Assembly: GCA_963576565.1 (NCBI GenBank)
Contig: OY755044.1
Coordinates: forward strand, 39,453,235 to 39,517,234
DNA length: 64,000 bases
Source: Aspidapion aeneum
Taxonomy: Eukaryota; Arthropoda; Insecta; Coleoptera; Brentidae
Reading direction: 5' to 3'
Position 1 is the first letter of the stretch; the number at the start of each line of letters is the position of its first letter. Shown one piece after another: positions 34,261-45,901 of the stretch. A program made the translations under genes and the position numbers. Under the pieces are notes generated by a model. That model saw only the letters and a program-made list of their open reading frames with translations. It did not search any database and was not told where the DNA came from.

Positions 34261-34405
34261 TACTCGAGAAAAACGAGAATCTGTCGACGAGAGGGTCTTT
34301 CTCTCTCGTCTCGTCTCGAGCTTTCATTTGAGAGAAAATATCTCTCTCGTTTCTTCGAGAGAGGGTGAGACGAGATGAGAGATGAGAATCTCTCGTCTCG
34401 GTGGC
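34261..34405. repeat. CGAGACGAGA foldback repeat (copy 2)
   Basis: Dense CTCTCGTCTCG and its inverse, as at 32224-32375. The inner sequence differs. Confidence 0.65.
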
Positions 34406-35184
34406 AACACAGCGGCTTGTCCGTTCGTGGAACGCTCATTTGTGTAGCGCTCATTTACTAACAGTCGTAACGTCACTTCACAGACTGACACAACAACCCA
34501 TGAACCTCCAACACCCTTTTTTTGCTATTGGGTGGAGGGTTAAAAAACGGCCTCAGGCCCTTTCCGACAAAAACCCAATTAAATATAAACCTTTACCTGT
34601 ATCAAAAATTCCATTCACATCCATTCCAAAACGACCTCATCATTCTACCTGTAGCGGTGGCGCGGCGGACTAGCGAGACGTGAAGGTGAAAATCGGGCTA
34701 ACATGGAAAACATGGAGAGAAACGCCGAGAAAAACTGGATAATTTCCCTTGCTCTGGCTCCGGCTATCCATCCAGGATTTGTTGAATGTTCTATACCGTG
34801 CATTTGACCTTTATAGAGACATGACCTCCTCAAAGTCATAGTTATTAAATGCTGTCACCGAGATAAATTAAAATACAAAGTTCTTTGGTGGAAAAAGATT
34901 GGTTGATTTAACAGTTTTTTGCTGGGTAGGTTACTATAGTTTCTTCGTTATATTTGAAAATATTTTTTGCTGAAAGTACTTTGCTATTTATTCGATTCTT
35001 GCTTTGTCTAAGCAGTTTAAAGTTTAGCAAATATTTTTATCAGCTGGTCAGTAACCTACTTTGCTGGTCTGGTATACTTATAACTTGCTCTATTTTCAAA
35101 TACCAAATTGCAAATAATGCAAGGACTTAAAACCATAAACAAGAAGTGAAATTAAAGAAAGAAAAATCAGAAAAAAGTTGTCTT
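34406..35184. other. no recognisable gene
   Basis: A 90-codon plus frame (34401-34673) starts inside the foldback repeat and has no known domain. Otherwise featureless. Confidence 0.35.
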
Positions 35185-35255
35185 CGGCCAAGACGCGAAC
35201 CCGGAATGCTCTGTACGCAAACGCTCTCTCATTAAACCACCAAAGACCATACATA
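35185..35255 (-). other. tRNA-like segment, possible SINE head
   Basis: The minus strand reads TGGTTTAATGAGAGAGCG (box A-like), then after tRNA spacing GGGTTCGCGTCTTGG (box B-like). The acceptor stem is not convincing. Likely a tRNA-derived SINE. Confidence 0.4.
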
Positions 35256-35286
35256 CATTTTCAGAAAACTTCTATCTATGCATGTG

Positions 35287-35424
35287 TGTGATGTCTCAAT
35301 ACAAGAGCGAGATCGAGTTTTCATACCTTTGACAGTGGGAGAGAAGAATTATAGAGATCAATTGGATGGCTTGGTCGAGTTAATACCCTGAGAGTTTCTC
35401 GTTCTTGTATTGAGACACCAAACA
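35287..35424. repeat. 138 bp inverted-repeat element
   Basis: TGTCTCAATACAAGAGCGAGA at the left is inverted at the right as TGTCTCAATACAAGAACGAGA. Weaker pairing continues outwards. Probable MITE. Confidence 0.65.
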
Positions 35425-35429
35425 CACTT

Positions 35430-36198
35430 CAAAGTTTTACACCACGCGCCGCCACTGGGCGTGGCACTCAAAATTGTTTTTCGCCTTGCCCGCAATTTTT
35501 TGTTGGGTGTGCACCCCCACTTTTTAACAACGTTCTCATCCTTTATTACTATGAAGTAATAGGACCTTTTGCTTACATGGTAAACTTGGATTATGGTGAT
35601 GATTCATATGAGTGGGCCCTGCAGCCCCTCCACTGCGACCACTAGTGGGTCTATGATGCCTCTTCTTGATGATGATTCAAAGCCTGCATTATACATAGCT
35701 ACCTAACCTTGTGTATAAATCGGACAAGAACTAAAAAAAAATTGAGTTCTTAAAATTAGGTGTTTTTACGACGGTTTTTCGCTCGCCTAGTAAACACACT
35801 CATATGTCAAGACGTCAGAAAGTTTTTTTAGCCAATCCAAACAAGTAATACTTAAGAAGCATAAAATTTTAGACGTAAAGCTTAGTACCTGTGAATAAAA
35901 TGAAACATTTTTTCGTGGTTAAGCAGGTATAGAAAGATTTTGATTTAAACCCACGGGGTCCAAGGTCCAAGATCTAATGGACACCTATTAAGTGTTGACA
36001 GTTAACTCTTTCGTCCTTAAGGGACTCTTCAGAACACTGCATGGTCAATGTGATACCTTTGTAAAGCTAAAGAGACGGTATATTCATCTCATCTTACGAT
36101 ATTGTTAAGAGAAATGATAAATATTGCTTGCGATACCGTATACTTTTCAAATAAGTGGCCACATCGACCGAATACAGAAGAAACTATCAAAGTAAAAA
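35430..36198. other. no gene seen
   Basis: No coding feature recognised. Confidence 0.35.
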
Positions 36199-36320
36199 CA
36201 AAAGGCAGGCAGATGAAACGCAAAACAGTACCCATGACTATGACATAATTTGTCTGTCAGGTCGGGTCAATGCATATTGCATTTTTACCGCCTACGCGAC
36301 GTATCTGCCTGCCTTTTCTT
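36199..36320. repeat. 122 bp inverted-repeat element
   Basis: AAAAGGCAGGCAGAT and its exact inverse bound the segment. No target duplication found. Confidence 0.6.
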
Positions 36321-36786
36321 AGTTCTTGACCAATATTAAGAAGCTATCTGTCAACTTAAGAGGGATAAGACAACAACAAAATTTTATTTTTAGTCCAGTG
36401 GGCCAGATGGAAAATTTGTTCAATTTAGTGTTTTTTCAAAAAATGCTGCACAATACGCAGAAGCAAAGCCTATAGCATAAAAACATCATATACTCTCTTA
36501 TGCGAAAACACAAATTTCCTTATTGTGAAACTTGGCAAACAATAAATGTTATTTTTACTTTGTTAATTAAATTAGAGAGTAAAATATAGATCCTTTTAAA
36601 CAGTTCGATATACCTGGATGTCACACTCCGGAGGAAGTTATGTCCCAAATACCTTCACGTTTAAAGGTTTGCTGAAATGTTTAACCACGGCCTCTCACGC
36701 ACATGAATTTCCACATACTTTTAGAGATGACGCGATAAACCACATTAAGGAATGCATGTGTATGGGGCTAGCTAATATATAATAAG

Positions 36787-36929
36787 CAAACGCGGATTTG
36801 CACTTTTAGTTGCTAAATAAGGGACTAACCGGATAATCACCCCCCTAGAGAAAAAAATAAGAGTACAAAATAGTTTTTGCGTCGACGATTACACCCCCCC
36901 CCCTAGATTTTGAACCAGATCCGCGCTTG
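36787..36929. mobile_element. hAT-like G/C-tract MITE
   Basis: CAAACGCGGATTTG at the left and the inverse of CAAGCGCGGATCTGG at the right, with CCCCCCTAGA and C-run motifs as in 22788-22970 and 27880-28067. The target duplication is not recognisable. Confidence 0.7.
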
Positions 36930-37015
36930 TATTTAGACATGCGCGTTCTGCCCAATAGTCATTATTTCCTGGTTATATTATCAAAAATTGTCTTTGCCTG
37001 CGCTGATAGCAAGGC

Positions 37016-37266
37016 CAGTGATGGATCCAGGATTTCCGGAGGGCCAAAGTGGCTGCAGACATCAATATATTTTATACGCGGTTTTTGATAGATCTGAGGT
37101 GTAAAATTTAGTATCTAAAAGAGATTTATATTGCCACAGGCGATATTTAAAAAAAAAATTAAGTATAGTTTGTGACAAATTTTAATAATGCTGCTAAACT
37201 AAAAAATAAGTTAAACGTCTGGGAGGAGGGGCGTGCCCCTCTACCTCCTCCCTGAGTCCGCCACCG
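37016..37266. mobile_element. hAT-like MITE, 8 bp duplication (A/G)GCAAGGC
   Basis: 251 bp, CAGTGATGGATCCAGG at the left and the inverse of CGGTGGCGGACTCAGG at the right. Flanks AGCAAGGC (37008-37015) and GGCAAGGC (37267-37274) match at 7 of 8 positions. CAGTGGCGG-type ends with an 8 bp duplication fit hAT. Confidence 0.75.
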
Positions 37267-37389
37267 GGCAAGGCACTCTCTTTCTTCTTACTTCCGAGCA
37301 CGATGTATCGATTGGATGGATTTTTGATGCATGTTAAAAGTTTGTAGTTAGCTATTTTAATTTTTCCTGGAGACTATAACTACTATACC

Positions 37390-37736
37390 TGTATTTCAGT
37401 TTCCTGCCAGCACCCATCGCTCTCGAATAGACAATCATATGCGGGTGTGCACGCATGCGCTCGACTTCGCCTCGCGCTCGAAAGAGGCTGTTGCATCTTT
37501 CAGTGAGCCGTCGAATCGGTGCCGTGAAACTCAAAATCCGCCGCGAAAACTCCGACGTGCGACCGAGTTTCCCTCGCCTCGTCAACTTTCCGTTATCATA
37601 GAAACTCAATCTATATAGGTGAAGTTAAAAGTTCATTTTTTAAATTTTAAAATGTGAGTTTTGTGAAATACCTAAAATTGAGTTTAAATGTTTTTAGTTT
37701 GAAGGATTATTTTTGGATTTTTAATCAGGTAAGTGT
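37390..37736 (+). promoter_or_regulatory. CpG-rich patch followed by a consensus splice donor
   Basis: About 220 bp (37390-37610) is unusually rich in CG dinucleotides for this window. It is followed at 37726-37734 by CAGGTAAGTG, a near-perfect 5' splice site. This could be the promoter and non-coding first exon of a host gene whose body lies elsewhere. The 85-codon minus frame across it shows no known domain. Confidence 0.3.
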
Positions 37737-37821
37737 GATTTTAATATTAGCTTTTCATAATTTATTTTAAAAAATTTTATACTATCTAAACTTGACTAAA
37801 TCTCAAGAAGCTATTCTCATT

Positions 37822-37865
37822 AATCCGCGCGTATATAAAAGACTTCCTGTTGCTCCTGCCGAAGG
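37822..37865 (+). promoter_or_regulatory. possible TATA core promoter
   Basis: GCGCGTATATAAAAGACTTCC is a strong TATA-box match in a GC-flanked setting, about 30 bp before GGTTAGCCTC. No downstream coding region is seen, so it is only a candidate. Confidence 0.25.
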
Positions 37866-37869
37866 TGGT

Positions 37870-39131
37870 TAGCCTCTCCACATAATGCGCAATATCAAAA
37901 GTAATTACATATTATATTAAATCATCTTCCAAACAAATTAAACTGACCTAAAAAAAATGAGAAACATGTAACTATTAAACAAATCTTACATTGGCTGTAC
38001 GCCACAAGGTATATTAAATTACAAACAGTTTTTCTACTGGTTCTTGGTAACAGGTCCCTTTTTGTGTGCTTACAACCCTTATAGTGTTTAAAACAAATCC
38101 GGAAGTTTCCATTTCAACAGACCAATTATCGATCCACTTCCCTTTAGATGGCATACCCGGGTAATTATTTTTATTGAGGCCTTAATGTGATTTCTACTGT
38201 TGTACTGAAGATTCATAACATGGATGACTTAGGATCAAACGGTTTATTCGTGAGGTGTAGTGTTTTAAAGCGTACAGAGAAATCTATGATAAGAATGCGG
38301 CAGATAAACTACTTCGAATCCAAAATCTTTGGTGGCGGGTATAAAATAAAGTGTTTCCCATAAAAGGAAAGGGCTTAATAAACTTGGTTTATTAAAACTC
38401 AAAGGTGGTATAAAGATACATGGTATCTTTTGTAAGATTACTGGATAGATACTAGAAAATTGAGTCAAAGTATTTTATTTTTTGTCATATACCTAAACAA
38501 TAGTTGTAAATCTGCTGTTGTTCTAACATTTAGTATTAGATTTTAGCCTTTTTTTTATTACATTCAAGCTTAATTTTGATTCTTTATAAAATTGCTCTTC
38601 TATACGTTTGCGCCTCGGTGTGCGCTTGATGTTTTCCAGATCTTTGTAAGCCTGCGCTGTCAAAATTTGACCTTCCAGACTTCCAGGAAGCTAAAAGTAT
38701 ATGATTGGTGTTTTCTTCCATATATTTTCATTTTCCAAATGCTTGTTTTCTATAGAGATTTGATGGACATATTTTATTACTTTATTTTGCATTGAATGTC
38801 GTACCCAAAAACATAATTTCTTTGGTCGTACCCGTACAGTTTTTATATGTACGTGGTGTTCTATAATACTTTCTACCCCCTTTTTCTCCGTTTTTATGCA
38901 TGCTACAAAATAGTGTCCAAAAGGAAAGTATTTAGAATATTTATGTCAAAGTTCTCAAATCTCACCATCACAAATTTTTGAAAAGTCGACGTTTTATTTT
39001 ATTTTAAAATTTTTAAATCCGCCTTTTTTTTCTCCTTGTTAAAATCTACCTATTGTAATTCCATACTGCGATAAACAATTGTTGAGATATAAGTAACGCA
39101 TTGTTTTTCCCATTAAGATCCGAAGTATATA
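37870..39131. other. no gene seen
   Basis: AT-rich, short frames without recognisable domains. Confidence 0.35.
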
Positions 39132-39641
39132 CAGGGTGTTCCAAGTTAAGTGTCCACTATAAGGAAAAAAAGAGTTTAAGTTAGAAAAATTAACTTGAGC
39201 AACTTAAAGAGCGTCAAGCTCTTTAAAATGGTTATTCAAACAAAATCAAACATCGTGTAACAATTTTTAATTGAACACCCTATATTTTATAATTTTAGGT
39301 TTTTTAATTCTAAACAAAAATTGTCTTTTGATTTTTTTCCTAAAATTAAAAATAACGAAGATATTCCAAACTCAAAATTACGCTTAGACTTTTTTCTACC
39401 AAATAAAATTTAAATAATTTTACTTGGTAATTTTAAATCTAAAATATTTTCGCTCTTTTTAATTTTAGGAAAAAAAGCAAAATACAATTTTTGTTTAGAA
39501 TTTAAAGATATATCAGAAAAAATTATAAAATACAGGATGTTCAATTTATAAACTAGAAAACTCCAAAAAGCGATGCTCTATTTTTTTTTTAATTTAAAGA
39601 GCATCAGAAACTCTACTAGTTTATCAATTTAAACTTCTTTC

Positions 39642-41940
39642 TTTCAGTTCAGTTCAGTTCAGTTCAGTTTATTCAGTAATAGAAATACAAGTGAACAATA
39701 ATTATAAGATCCACGTGTATCTAGTAAATATGTGTGTGCCTCTTTTTGTAGAAATATAATAAAAATAGAATTAAACCTATTACAAAGAGATAAATCCTAT
39801 GTTATTCTAGTTATAAGTAACACAATGCATAATACAATGTTATTAAACAACTTAGGAGTTTGAGAACCAGTTAATTGTTTTATTTATTTCAGAGTAGTTA
39901 TTTTTTACCCAAAGTTTTACATGGCGCCTTATGGACGACGTTATCTTATTGGTGCGAAGCCTAAGATTTAGTGGCAGTAAATTTAATAATCTTGGTCCAG
40001 TATACAATATAGTTCGTGGTGTGCAAGAAAAGTTTTAAATAGTGTGTATTTTATGAGTCACCTGATTTTGAAATATTCTATATTTTAGTGAAAATAATAT
40101 AACTTTCAAACAATACAGTTGATTGAGGTTTAGAAATTTAGGTTCATGAAATAGAAGGTATGTGGAATAAAGAATAGGACAGACTCACAAGCTGAGCCCC
40201 TGCACAAAATACCGTAGTTTATTAGTGATTCTGCCAATGCAGTGTATATTATTTTTGTCAAATTGAAAGGCAATATGTTTCTTAATTGAGCAAACTTGTA
40301 GACAAGTTTTCTAATTTTTTTGCTTACATAATCAATGTGAACCTGTCATTCATAAAACTATCGAAAAATACTCCGAGATACCTAATGAAACTACAACACA
40401 TTATTTTAGATGTACAAGTACATGACAAAGGAATACTGCAGTTAGAATTATGCAATATTAGGTATTCTTTATTAGGTTGGCCACGTTTGCTCATGGAAAA
40501 AGAAATATATTTAGTTTTATCGATATTTAGTGTCAACTGATTAGAATCCAGCCAGCATTTTATTTTGTGTAAGCCCACCTCAGTCCTCCGAACCGCTTCA
40601 TCCCATGTTACTTCCGCGATAAGTAAAGCTGTGTCGTCCGCAAAACAGATAATTTTACCACCAAGATTCAGGTTTAGTAGGCTGTTAACGTAGATGGAAA
40701 ACAAGAGCGGACCCAACACAGTTCCTTTTGGTACTCCTATTTGAATATTCTGGGGGCCACTTAATGATTCATTTATTTTCACTCTTTAAACCCTTTCGCT
40801 AAGGTAGGACTCAAATAAGCTAGAAACAATTCCTCTTATACCAACTGATTTAAGTCGTTTCAACAAAACCGAGTGTGCAACGGTATCAAAAGCTTTTTTA
40901 AGATCTAAAAATGTGACAACCGGTTTTAGGTTATTATTAATGCTTGTAGAAAGAAATTGTTTTACCTCATGTAAAGCATTATCCGTGCCTACTCCCGGCT
41001 TAAAACCAAACTGGTGCGGAGAGATAATACCGTTTTTATTCAGAAAATGCCATAATCTTTCCTTAGCAAACTTTTCCACTATCTTATTTAAGTTACTATA
41101 TAATGCTATAGGCCTTTAGTTATTTTTGTCTGTTTTATCTCCACCTTTATATACAGGTATGATAACCGAACTTTTAAAAATTTTAGGATAACAACCTGTA
41201 GTAGTAATAGTGTTAATGAGATGCAACAGTGGTTTGACTAGGAAAAGGGGGTTATCTTTTATAACTTGTGATGAGATACCATCATCCCCGCACGAGCTTG
41301 TGTTTTTCAGAGACCCTCGTATGTTTATTAACTCGGACTCAGTCCCTTGTGACATGAACATACATTCATTGGAGATTGGTTCATACACTTGATAAGTTTT
41401 TTTAATTTTTTGGGCCAATTTTACTCCAACAGAGCTGAAAAAGTTGTTCATCTCATTTGCGATCTCTAGAGTTGTGGAAATGGTCTGTCCATTATCTCCC
41501 TTTAAGAGCATTACCGAGTTTTTGTTTTGAAATTTATTCGAAGCTTCTTGAATGGTGTGCCATATTTTTTTCGGGTTATTAATATTCTCATTTATTTTGT
41601 TTTTATAATAATTGAATTTGACGCTTTTTATTGTTATGGACAGACTATCTTTGTAATCTGTGTAAATTTTTAATTTAGTTGGATTATTATTGGATTTTGC
41701 CGCAGTTTTTTTTAGTTTGTTTCTGTGTCGGATGCATTTAATTAAGCTTCCAATCCAAGGTTTCAGACATTTATTTTTGTTTGTTACAGGAATTACTTGT
41801 GTACTGTTACAAATAAATGTTTGGACTCTTTCAGTTAACTTTTTGGCAATAATATTTGCATCATTCTCGCTCGTCCTGCCAAGTCTCATTTCTAAAAAAG
41901 TTTTTAAGTTTTAATTTGTCAATTTTATTAAAGCTCTATT
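39642..41940 (-). mobile_element. CR1/Jockey-type LINE, 5'-truncated, (TGAAC)n tail
   Basis: Minus-strand non-LTR retrotransposon. Its 3' end is a short pentamer tail (TGAAC repeated about four times, 39646-39669), typical of LINEs with microsatellite-like 3' ends. The endonuclease is missing and the element starts just before the RT. Confidence 0.85.
40200..41889 (-). pseudogene. LINE reverse transcriptase, broken by stops
   Basis: Three segments in succession on the minus strand. 41889-41116: pre-RT linker and first RT motifs (SSCGDDGISSQVI, SVIIPVYKGGDKTDKNN), closed by a TAA. 41079-40786: SPHQFGFKPGVGTDNAL and motif A, VTFLDLKKAFDTVAHSVLL, with the catalytic Asp. 40782-40324: motif B, GVPKGTVLGPLLFSIYVN, and motif C, FADDTALLI, with the catalytic Asp pair, then the thumb (DSNQLTLNIDKTKYISFS). 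The RT would copy the element RNA at a nicked target. Catalytic residues are intact, but at least two stops and the missing endonuclease make this copy dead. CR1 versus Jockey was not resolved. Confidence 0.92.
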
Positions 41941-42031
41941 TATTTTTATTGTTATTATTATTTTTTTTACATCTTCGACATCTATTATTAAAAATGTTAG
42001 CACTGGCGGATACTTAACTTGGATTACCCTG

Positions 42032-42249
42032 TATATTTCACATTTATTTTGGCTTTACTTAAATGAATTAATAAACTAATTTAATCTTAGGAAATATCTT
42101 TTAAAATATGCATATTGTACATTTTTAAAATCAAAAAGAAAAGGCAGATTCAAAAATGTAATAAAAAAACTCTGCCAATCTATGGGCACCTAAGCTCCCA
42201 CTAGGCCTATAGTTATAGTGTACGTGTGAGCTAATATTACTAAAAACAA
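42032..42249. other. no gene seen
   Basis: Spacer between the TIR element and the tandem repeat. Confidence 0.35.
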
Positions 42250-42590
42250 ATATATTTTATTGAACTCCAGACTCAATTACCTTTCGGTTGATATCAGACA
42301 AGCCATGTTTTGACTTAAACTCTAATTTTTAAAATTTACCCCCACCCTTTTTTTAAAACTAAAATGTATTTTGTTTAACTCCAGACTCAATTACATTTCG
42401 TTTGATATCACACACGCCATATTTCCACGTAAACACTAATTTTTGAAATTTACCCCCCCCCCCCCTTTTTTTTTAAATAAACTAAAATGTATTATGTTTA
42501 ACTCCAGACTCAATTACCTTTCGTTTGATATCATACAGGCCATATTTTTATATAAACTCTAATTTTCTAAATCTACCCCCACCCTTTTAT
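42250..42590. repeat. three tandem units of about 115 bp
   Basis: Each unit carries AACTCCAGACTCAATTAC, TTTCG-TTGATATCA and an AATTTACCCCCACCC block. Unit 2 has a longer C-run. It is followed by a segment ending in the (GACA)n microsatellite. Confidence 0.85.
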
Positions 42591-42734
42591 TTGGCTTGTG
42601 TTCGGTGGATTTTGTTCATTTTTAAACGGAACCATCTCGACCCAAAACCCAGCCTAGGTACCAAATTTCATTACAATCGGGCAAGTGGTTTTTGAGTTAT
42701 GCGCGTTGGTCGTTACAGACAGACATACAAACAT

Positions 42735-42824
<90 letters not shown>

Positions 42825-42825
42825 G
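42735..42825. repeat. (GACA)n microsatellite
   Basis: About 22 perfect GACA units. The flank AAATTTCATTACAATCGG...GAGTTAT resembles flanks of the CA microsatellites near 13030 and 44285, suggesting the microsatellite is the 3' tail of a mobile repeat. Confidence 0.95.
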
Positions 42826-43133
42826 GCGGAACAAAAAAGTTTCAAAATCATATGAAACGCAAAAATATATAAAAATTTTTGAAATCGGAGCAACTTTTTT
42901 TTTTTCTCGAAAAAATTAGGATCACCATAGCTCACACTACTATAGTATAGTAGTAGTGTGAGCTAAAAACCTACCTGTAAAAATTTCACATTTGTAATGA
43001 TATTTGAAAACTTTGGCGTAAATATTCTAAAAATTAATAAACATTACATAACTTTCCTCACTTTTTTGTAGAATGTATATAATAACGGAGAAAAAGGGTA
43101 GCATTATGATAGAATACCCTGTATTACTTAATG

Positions 43134-43312
43134 CAGGGGCGGATTTAGGAACTTTATATGGGGGGGCGGAAATATCATAATAAATATTGCCTAAAACTAT
43201 TTTGTTTGGATATAGTGACCAGGAGGTGTATTTTGTGTCAAAACTAAATATGGTTTAAGATTTGGGGGAGGGGGGAATTTCCCCTTTTTCCTCGCGGGTA
43301 GATCCGCGCCTG
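43134..43312. mobile_element. hAT-like G/C-tract MITE
   Basis: CAGGGGCGGATTTAGG at the left and the inverse of CAGGCGCGGATCTACC at the right, with G-runs inside. A further partial copy (CCCCTAGATTTTTACCCAGA) ends near 43735. Confidence 0.65.
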
Positions 43313-43956
43313 CTTTATATGAATGTTAATATTTAAGGAGATTAATCTATCCGTGATTGTAAGACACAAATTTCATTAAATATAGGTTGAAAATTGCTTG
43401 GATACCGATAAATCAGAGCGTTGACGTTTTGAAAGTTAATGACGATTTGAAGATATTTTCCAAGTGCGAATTTGAGATGGGGACACTTTTAGTTAATCAG
43501 TTGTGTACTGAAAAAAAATTATATTGGGGGAGGGCTTGGACATTTTTTCCACTTTTATTTGATAAAATAATATGAAAAAGTGAAAAATTATTGCCAGATT
43601 CTTAGGGGGAGGGGGAGGGGTGCTTGAGCCTCCAACCCTCCCTCGTATACGGCCATGAGTTGTTAATGAAAGGGCTAAGGAATAATTACCCCCCCGCCCC
43701 CTAGATTTTTACCCAGATCCGCGTTTATTTTGCTCAAACTGAAAAAATAAATTACAATTAAGTACCTTAAGGAAGCATATAGATAAATACTACTATCCCC
43801 TTTAAACATTATATTACACCTAAACTTTTTTGCGGTGCATCGCTAAAAAACTGTAAAAAACCAAAAAATATAACTTGTCGTTTATTTAGAAAAAAAAATT
43901 CAATTTTTAGATGCGCCTTTGCGAATATTAGAAAATATTTTTTTTTCTCGATACTA

Positions 43957-44344
43957 ATAATGGATCCATGAAGGATCTGATACCTTCCTATGCCCATTAG
44001 CACACTCCACGCTATATCAGCCTTGAAAACAGTTTTTTGTAAATATCTCAAGAAAGACAAAGTTTTTGGTTATAACAAAAATTATTTCTAAAACTGCATA
44101 TTAATTTAATGCGATGCTCCCTTTAAAAGTTAGCATATTTTACGTTTTTAAACTGTCAAAAATCTGTCATTAGCTTTAACTGATTTCGACTAAAATCTAA
44201 TCAGCTCGTTACAGTATCGAATACTTTGTTTCCTGCAAATCTCGTGAAAATCAGTTCACCGTTTGAGGAGCTATCGTGTTAGGGACAGATATATACACAC
44301 ACACACACACACACACGGACATTATGATGATATTGCTAAGATAG
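43957..44344. repeat. dispersed repeat (copy 2), interrupted by the LTR element
   Basis: Matches 12691-13115 up to the (CA)n tract and GATATTGCTAAGATAG. The rest of the copy resumes at 56515. The last four bases ATAG are the target duplication of the LTR element. Confidence 0.8.
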
Positions 44345-44793
44345 TGTCACGAAGGGCGCGTAACATAAAGTTAAACCAATATTTCCCGAATAATTAAAAA
44401 GGAACTTAATAAATTACTAGATGTATTAACTTTTGGGACAACCTATAAGTCGATATAAATCGATTGACGTCAGTAACTATTATTGCAATTCGGCACAAAT
44501 AGTTTATAAATTCGCGGGCAATGCATATTTCCGGGCTTTTTAATGACAGAGATTCGGGACCACTAAATACCGCGGGGCGAGGCGTCGCCTCGCGGAACTA
44601 AAGTTTCGGCTTCATATAGTGCGGGCGGTCACATCGAGTGACGTAATCGACTGACGACAAATTGGGCGTGAACTGGGGTTCCTAGATAACCAGCCGGCCG
44701 CAAATTCTGTTGTTTCCAGGTAAGTCCGGGTGTCGCCCCCTTAGCCAACTCCCTATTTACCTATAACCAACCCCAGGCCCCCTATTCGTGACA
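44345..44793 (+). repeat. 5' LTR of the LARD-like element (449 bp)
   Basis: Starts TGTCACGAAGG and ends CTATTCGTGACA. It contains TATAAAT (near 44453 and 44512), TTGACGTCAG and a perfect splice donor. It is shorter than the 3' LTR because of deletions, mainly in the last third. Confidence 0.9.
44717..44725 (+). promoter_or_regulatory. consensus 5' splice site in the LTR
   Basis: CAG-GTAAGT matches the U1 consensus fully and is conserved in the 3' LTR at 56234-56242. It is followed by CCGGGTGTCGCCCCCTTAGCC in both LTRs. Confidence 0.6.
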
Positions 44794-44811
44794 TGGTGGA
44801 GGCAAGCCGAG
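44794..44811 (+). promoter_or_regulatory. primer binding site of the LARD-like element
   Basis: TGGTGGAGGCAAGCCGAG directly follows the LTR and starts TGG, as expected for pairing with a tRNA CCA end. The tRNA was not identified. Confidence 0.65.
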
Positions 44812-45083
44812 TTTAAAATACAAAGGGACGCTGGGGTTAAAATTTGTAAGGGAAAAAAGTCAATTAGAAAGTGGGTTTTTTTTTAGTTTTCTTAAATACA
44901 CGTAGTCCAAAATTATTTTTTTCGCAATTCAACAACTAGCGGGGATTAAATAAAAAAAGAGCAAGGTAGTTGGCCAAGGGCACCATCCTAGTGACTAATA
45001 ATTTGTTTTTGTGTCGCCCAAATAGCTTTAAAAAATAAAATAAAAAATATTACGGGGGCTCGTAAAGCCACATAATAAAAACA

Positions 45084-45490
45084 AGCCGTGACAAACAAAT
45101 AACAGACGGTTTTTTTTGCTTACTCGACAGAACCGGGTTGTTAGGCGCGCGTATGCGTAGTTCTATTCTTACATTTGTATACAGAGTGATCGAAATTACT
45201 TTCGGCCTGATAACTTTCGAAAGGAGGACCACAGGCGAGAGAAAATTTTGATCGTGTATATTTAAATTAAGAGTAGGATAGGAGGAAAAATAAGCAGTGA
45301 CAAACAAATAACAGACGGTTTTTTCGCTTACTCGACAGAACCGGGTTGTTAGGCGCGCGTATGCGAAGTTCTATTCTTACATTTGTATACAGAGTGATCG
45401 AAATTACTTTCGGCCTGATAACTTTCGAAAGGAGGACCACAGGCGAGAGAAAATTTTGATCGTGTATATTTAAATTGAGAGTGGGATAGG
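45084..45490 (+). repeat. two tandem units of about 211 bp
   Basis: Units 45084-45294 and 45295-45490 are nearly identical and include AGACGGTTTTTT, CTCGACAGAACCGGGTTG and TTTCGAAAGGAGGACCACAG. Confidence 0.9.
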
Positions 45491-45616
45491 GCTCATCCTT
45501 ACTGCAGCGAAAAAAGAGAGCGTACCAAAGTTCGTCAGGAATCAGAATACTAAAACGAAACTGAATCCTGGGGACGAGGCGGTATCTTTTCGCAGTAAGA
45601 AGGGTGGGTTGTTCGT

Positions 45617-45901
45617 ATGCCGCGAAGGAAACCAGGGAAGAGAGTTAGAGAAGCGAAAAGACAAAGACGCGAGACGTTACAAAAATCGATCCCGCATTTT
45701 TTTGAGGACGGGATACCGATCAAACTCAATACCGAAGGGAGGCCCGTAACGCCAGATATTTCTTGGCAAGAGATCGAATTTGGTAATCCAACCGCGGGGG
45801 AAAATTCACAAAAGGCACAGGCCAAAAACCAAGTGTATCCGAGAGACGAATTTTTAGGGCAACTTGAGAAAGAATATTTAGAGCTATTTGGGCCAGGATA
45901 A
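45617..45901 (+). CDS. 94-residue unknown ORF inside the LARD-like element
   Basis: An ATG-initiated frame in the sense direction, about 0.8 kb downstream of the 5' LTR where a gag start would normally lie. The N-terminus is strongly basic (MPRRKPGKRVREAKRQRR); the C-terminus is acidic (LEKEYLELFGPG). I recognise no domain. Local composition is more GC-rich than the rest of the interior. It could be a gag remnant, a short regulatory or RNA-binding peptide, or chance. The only support is its position, sense orientation and codon-like composition. Confidence 0.3.
   Translation: MPRRKPGKRVREAKRQRRETLQKSIPHFFEDGIPIKLNTEGRPVTPDISWQEIEFGNPTAGENSQKAQAKNQVYPRDEFLGQLEKEYLELFGPG

Larger units (their letters stand above)
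39132..42031. mobile_element. CAGGGTG-family TIR element, split by a LINE
   Basis: Ends CAGGGTGTTCCAAGTTAAGT and the inverse of CAGGGTAATCCAAGTTAAGT, each bordered by TA. An inner inverted repeat (39273-39360 against 39465-39550, with CTAAACAAAAATTGT) lies left of the LINE. The LINE at 39642-41940 sits inside. Without it the element is about 0.6 kb. Confidence 0.75.

Noticed and set aside
34401..34673. 90-codon plus frame
   Set aside because: Begins in the foldback repeat and has no domain.
37352..37609. 85-codon minus frame, considered as a host protein
   Set aside because: No domain recognised; CpG-rich composition explains the Arg content.
42654..42935. Frames of repeated Cys-Leu-Ser-Val and Thr-Asp-Arg-Gln
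   Set aside because: Translations of the (GACA)n microsatellite on both strands.
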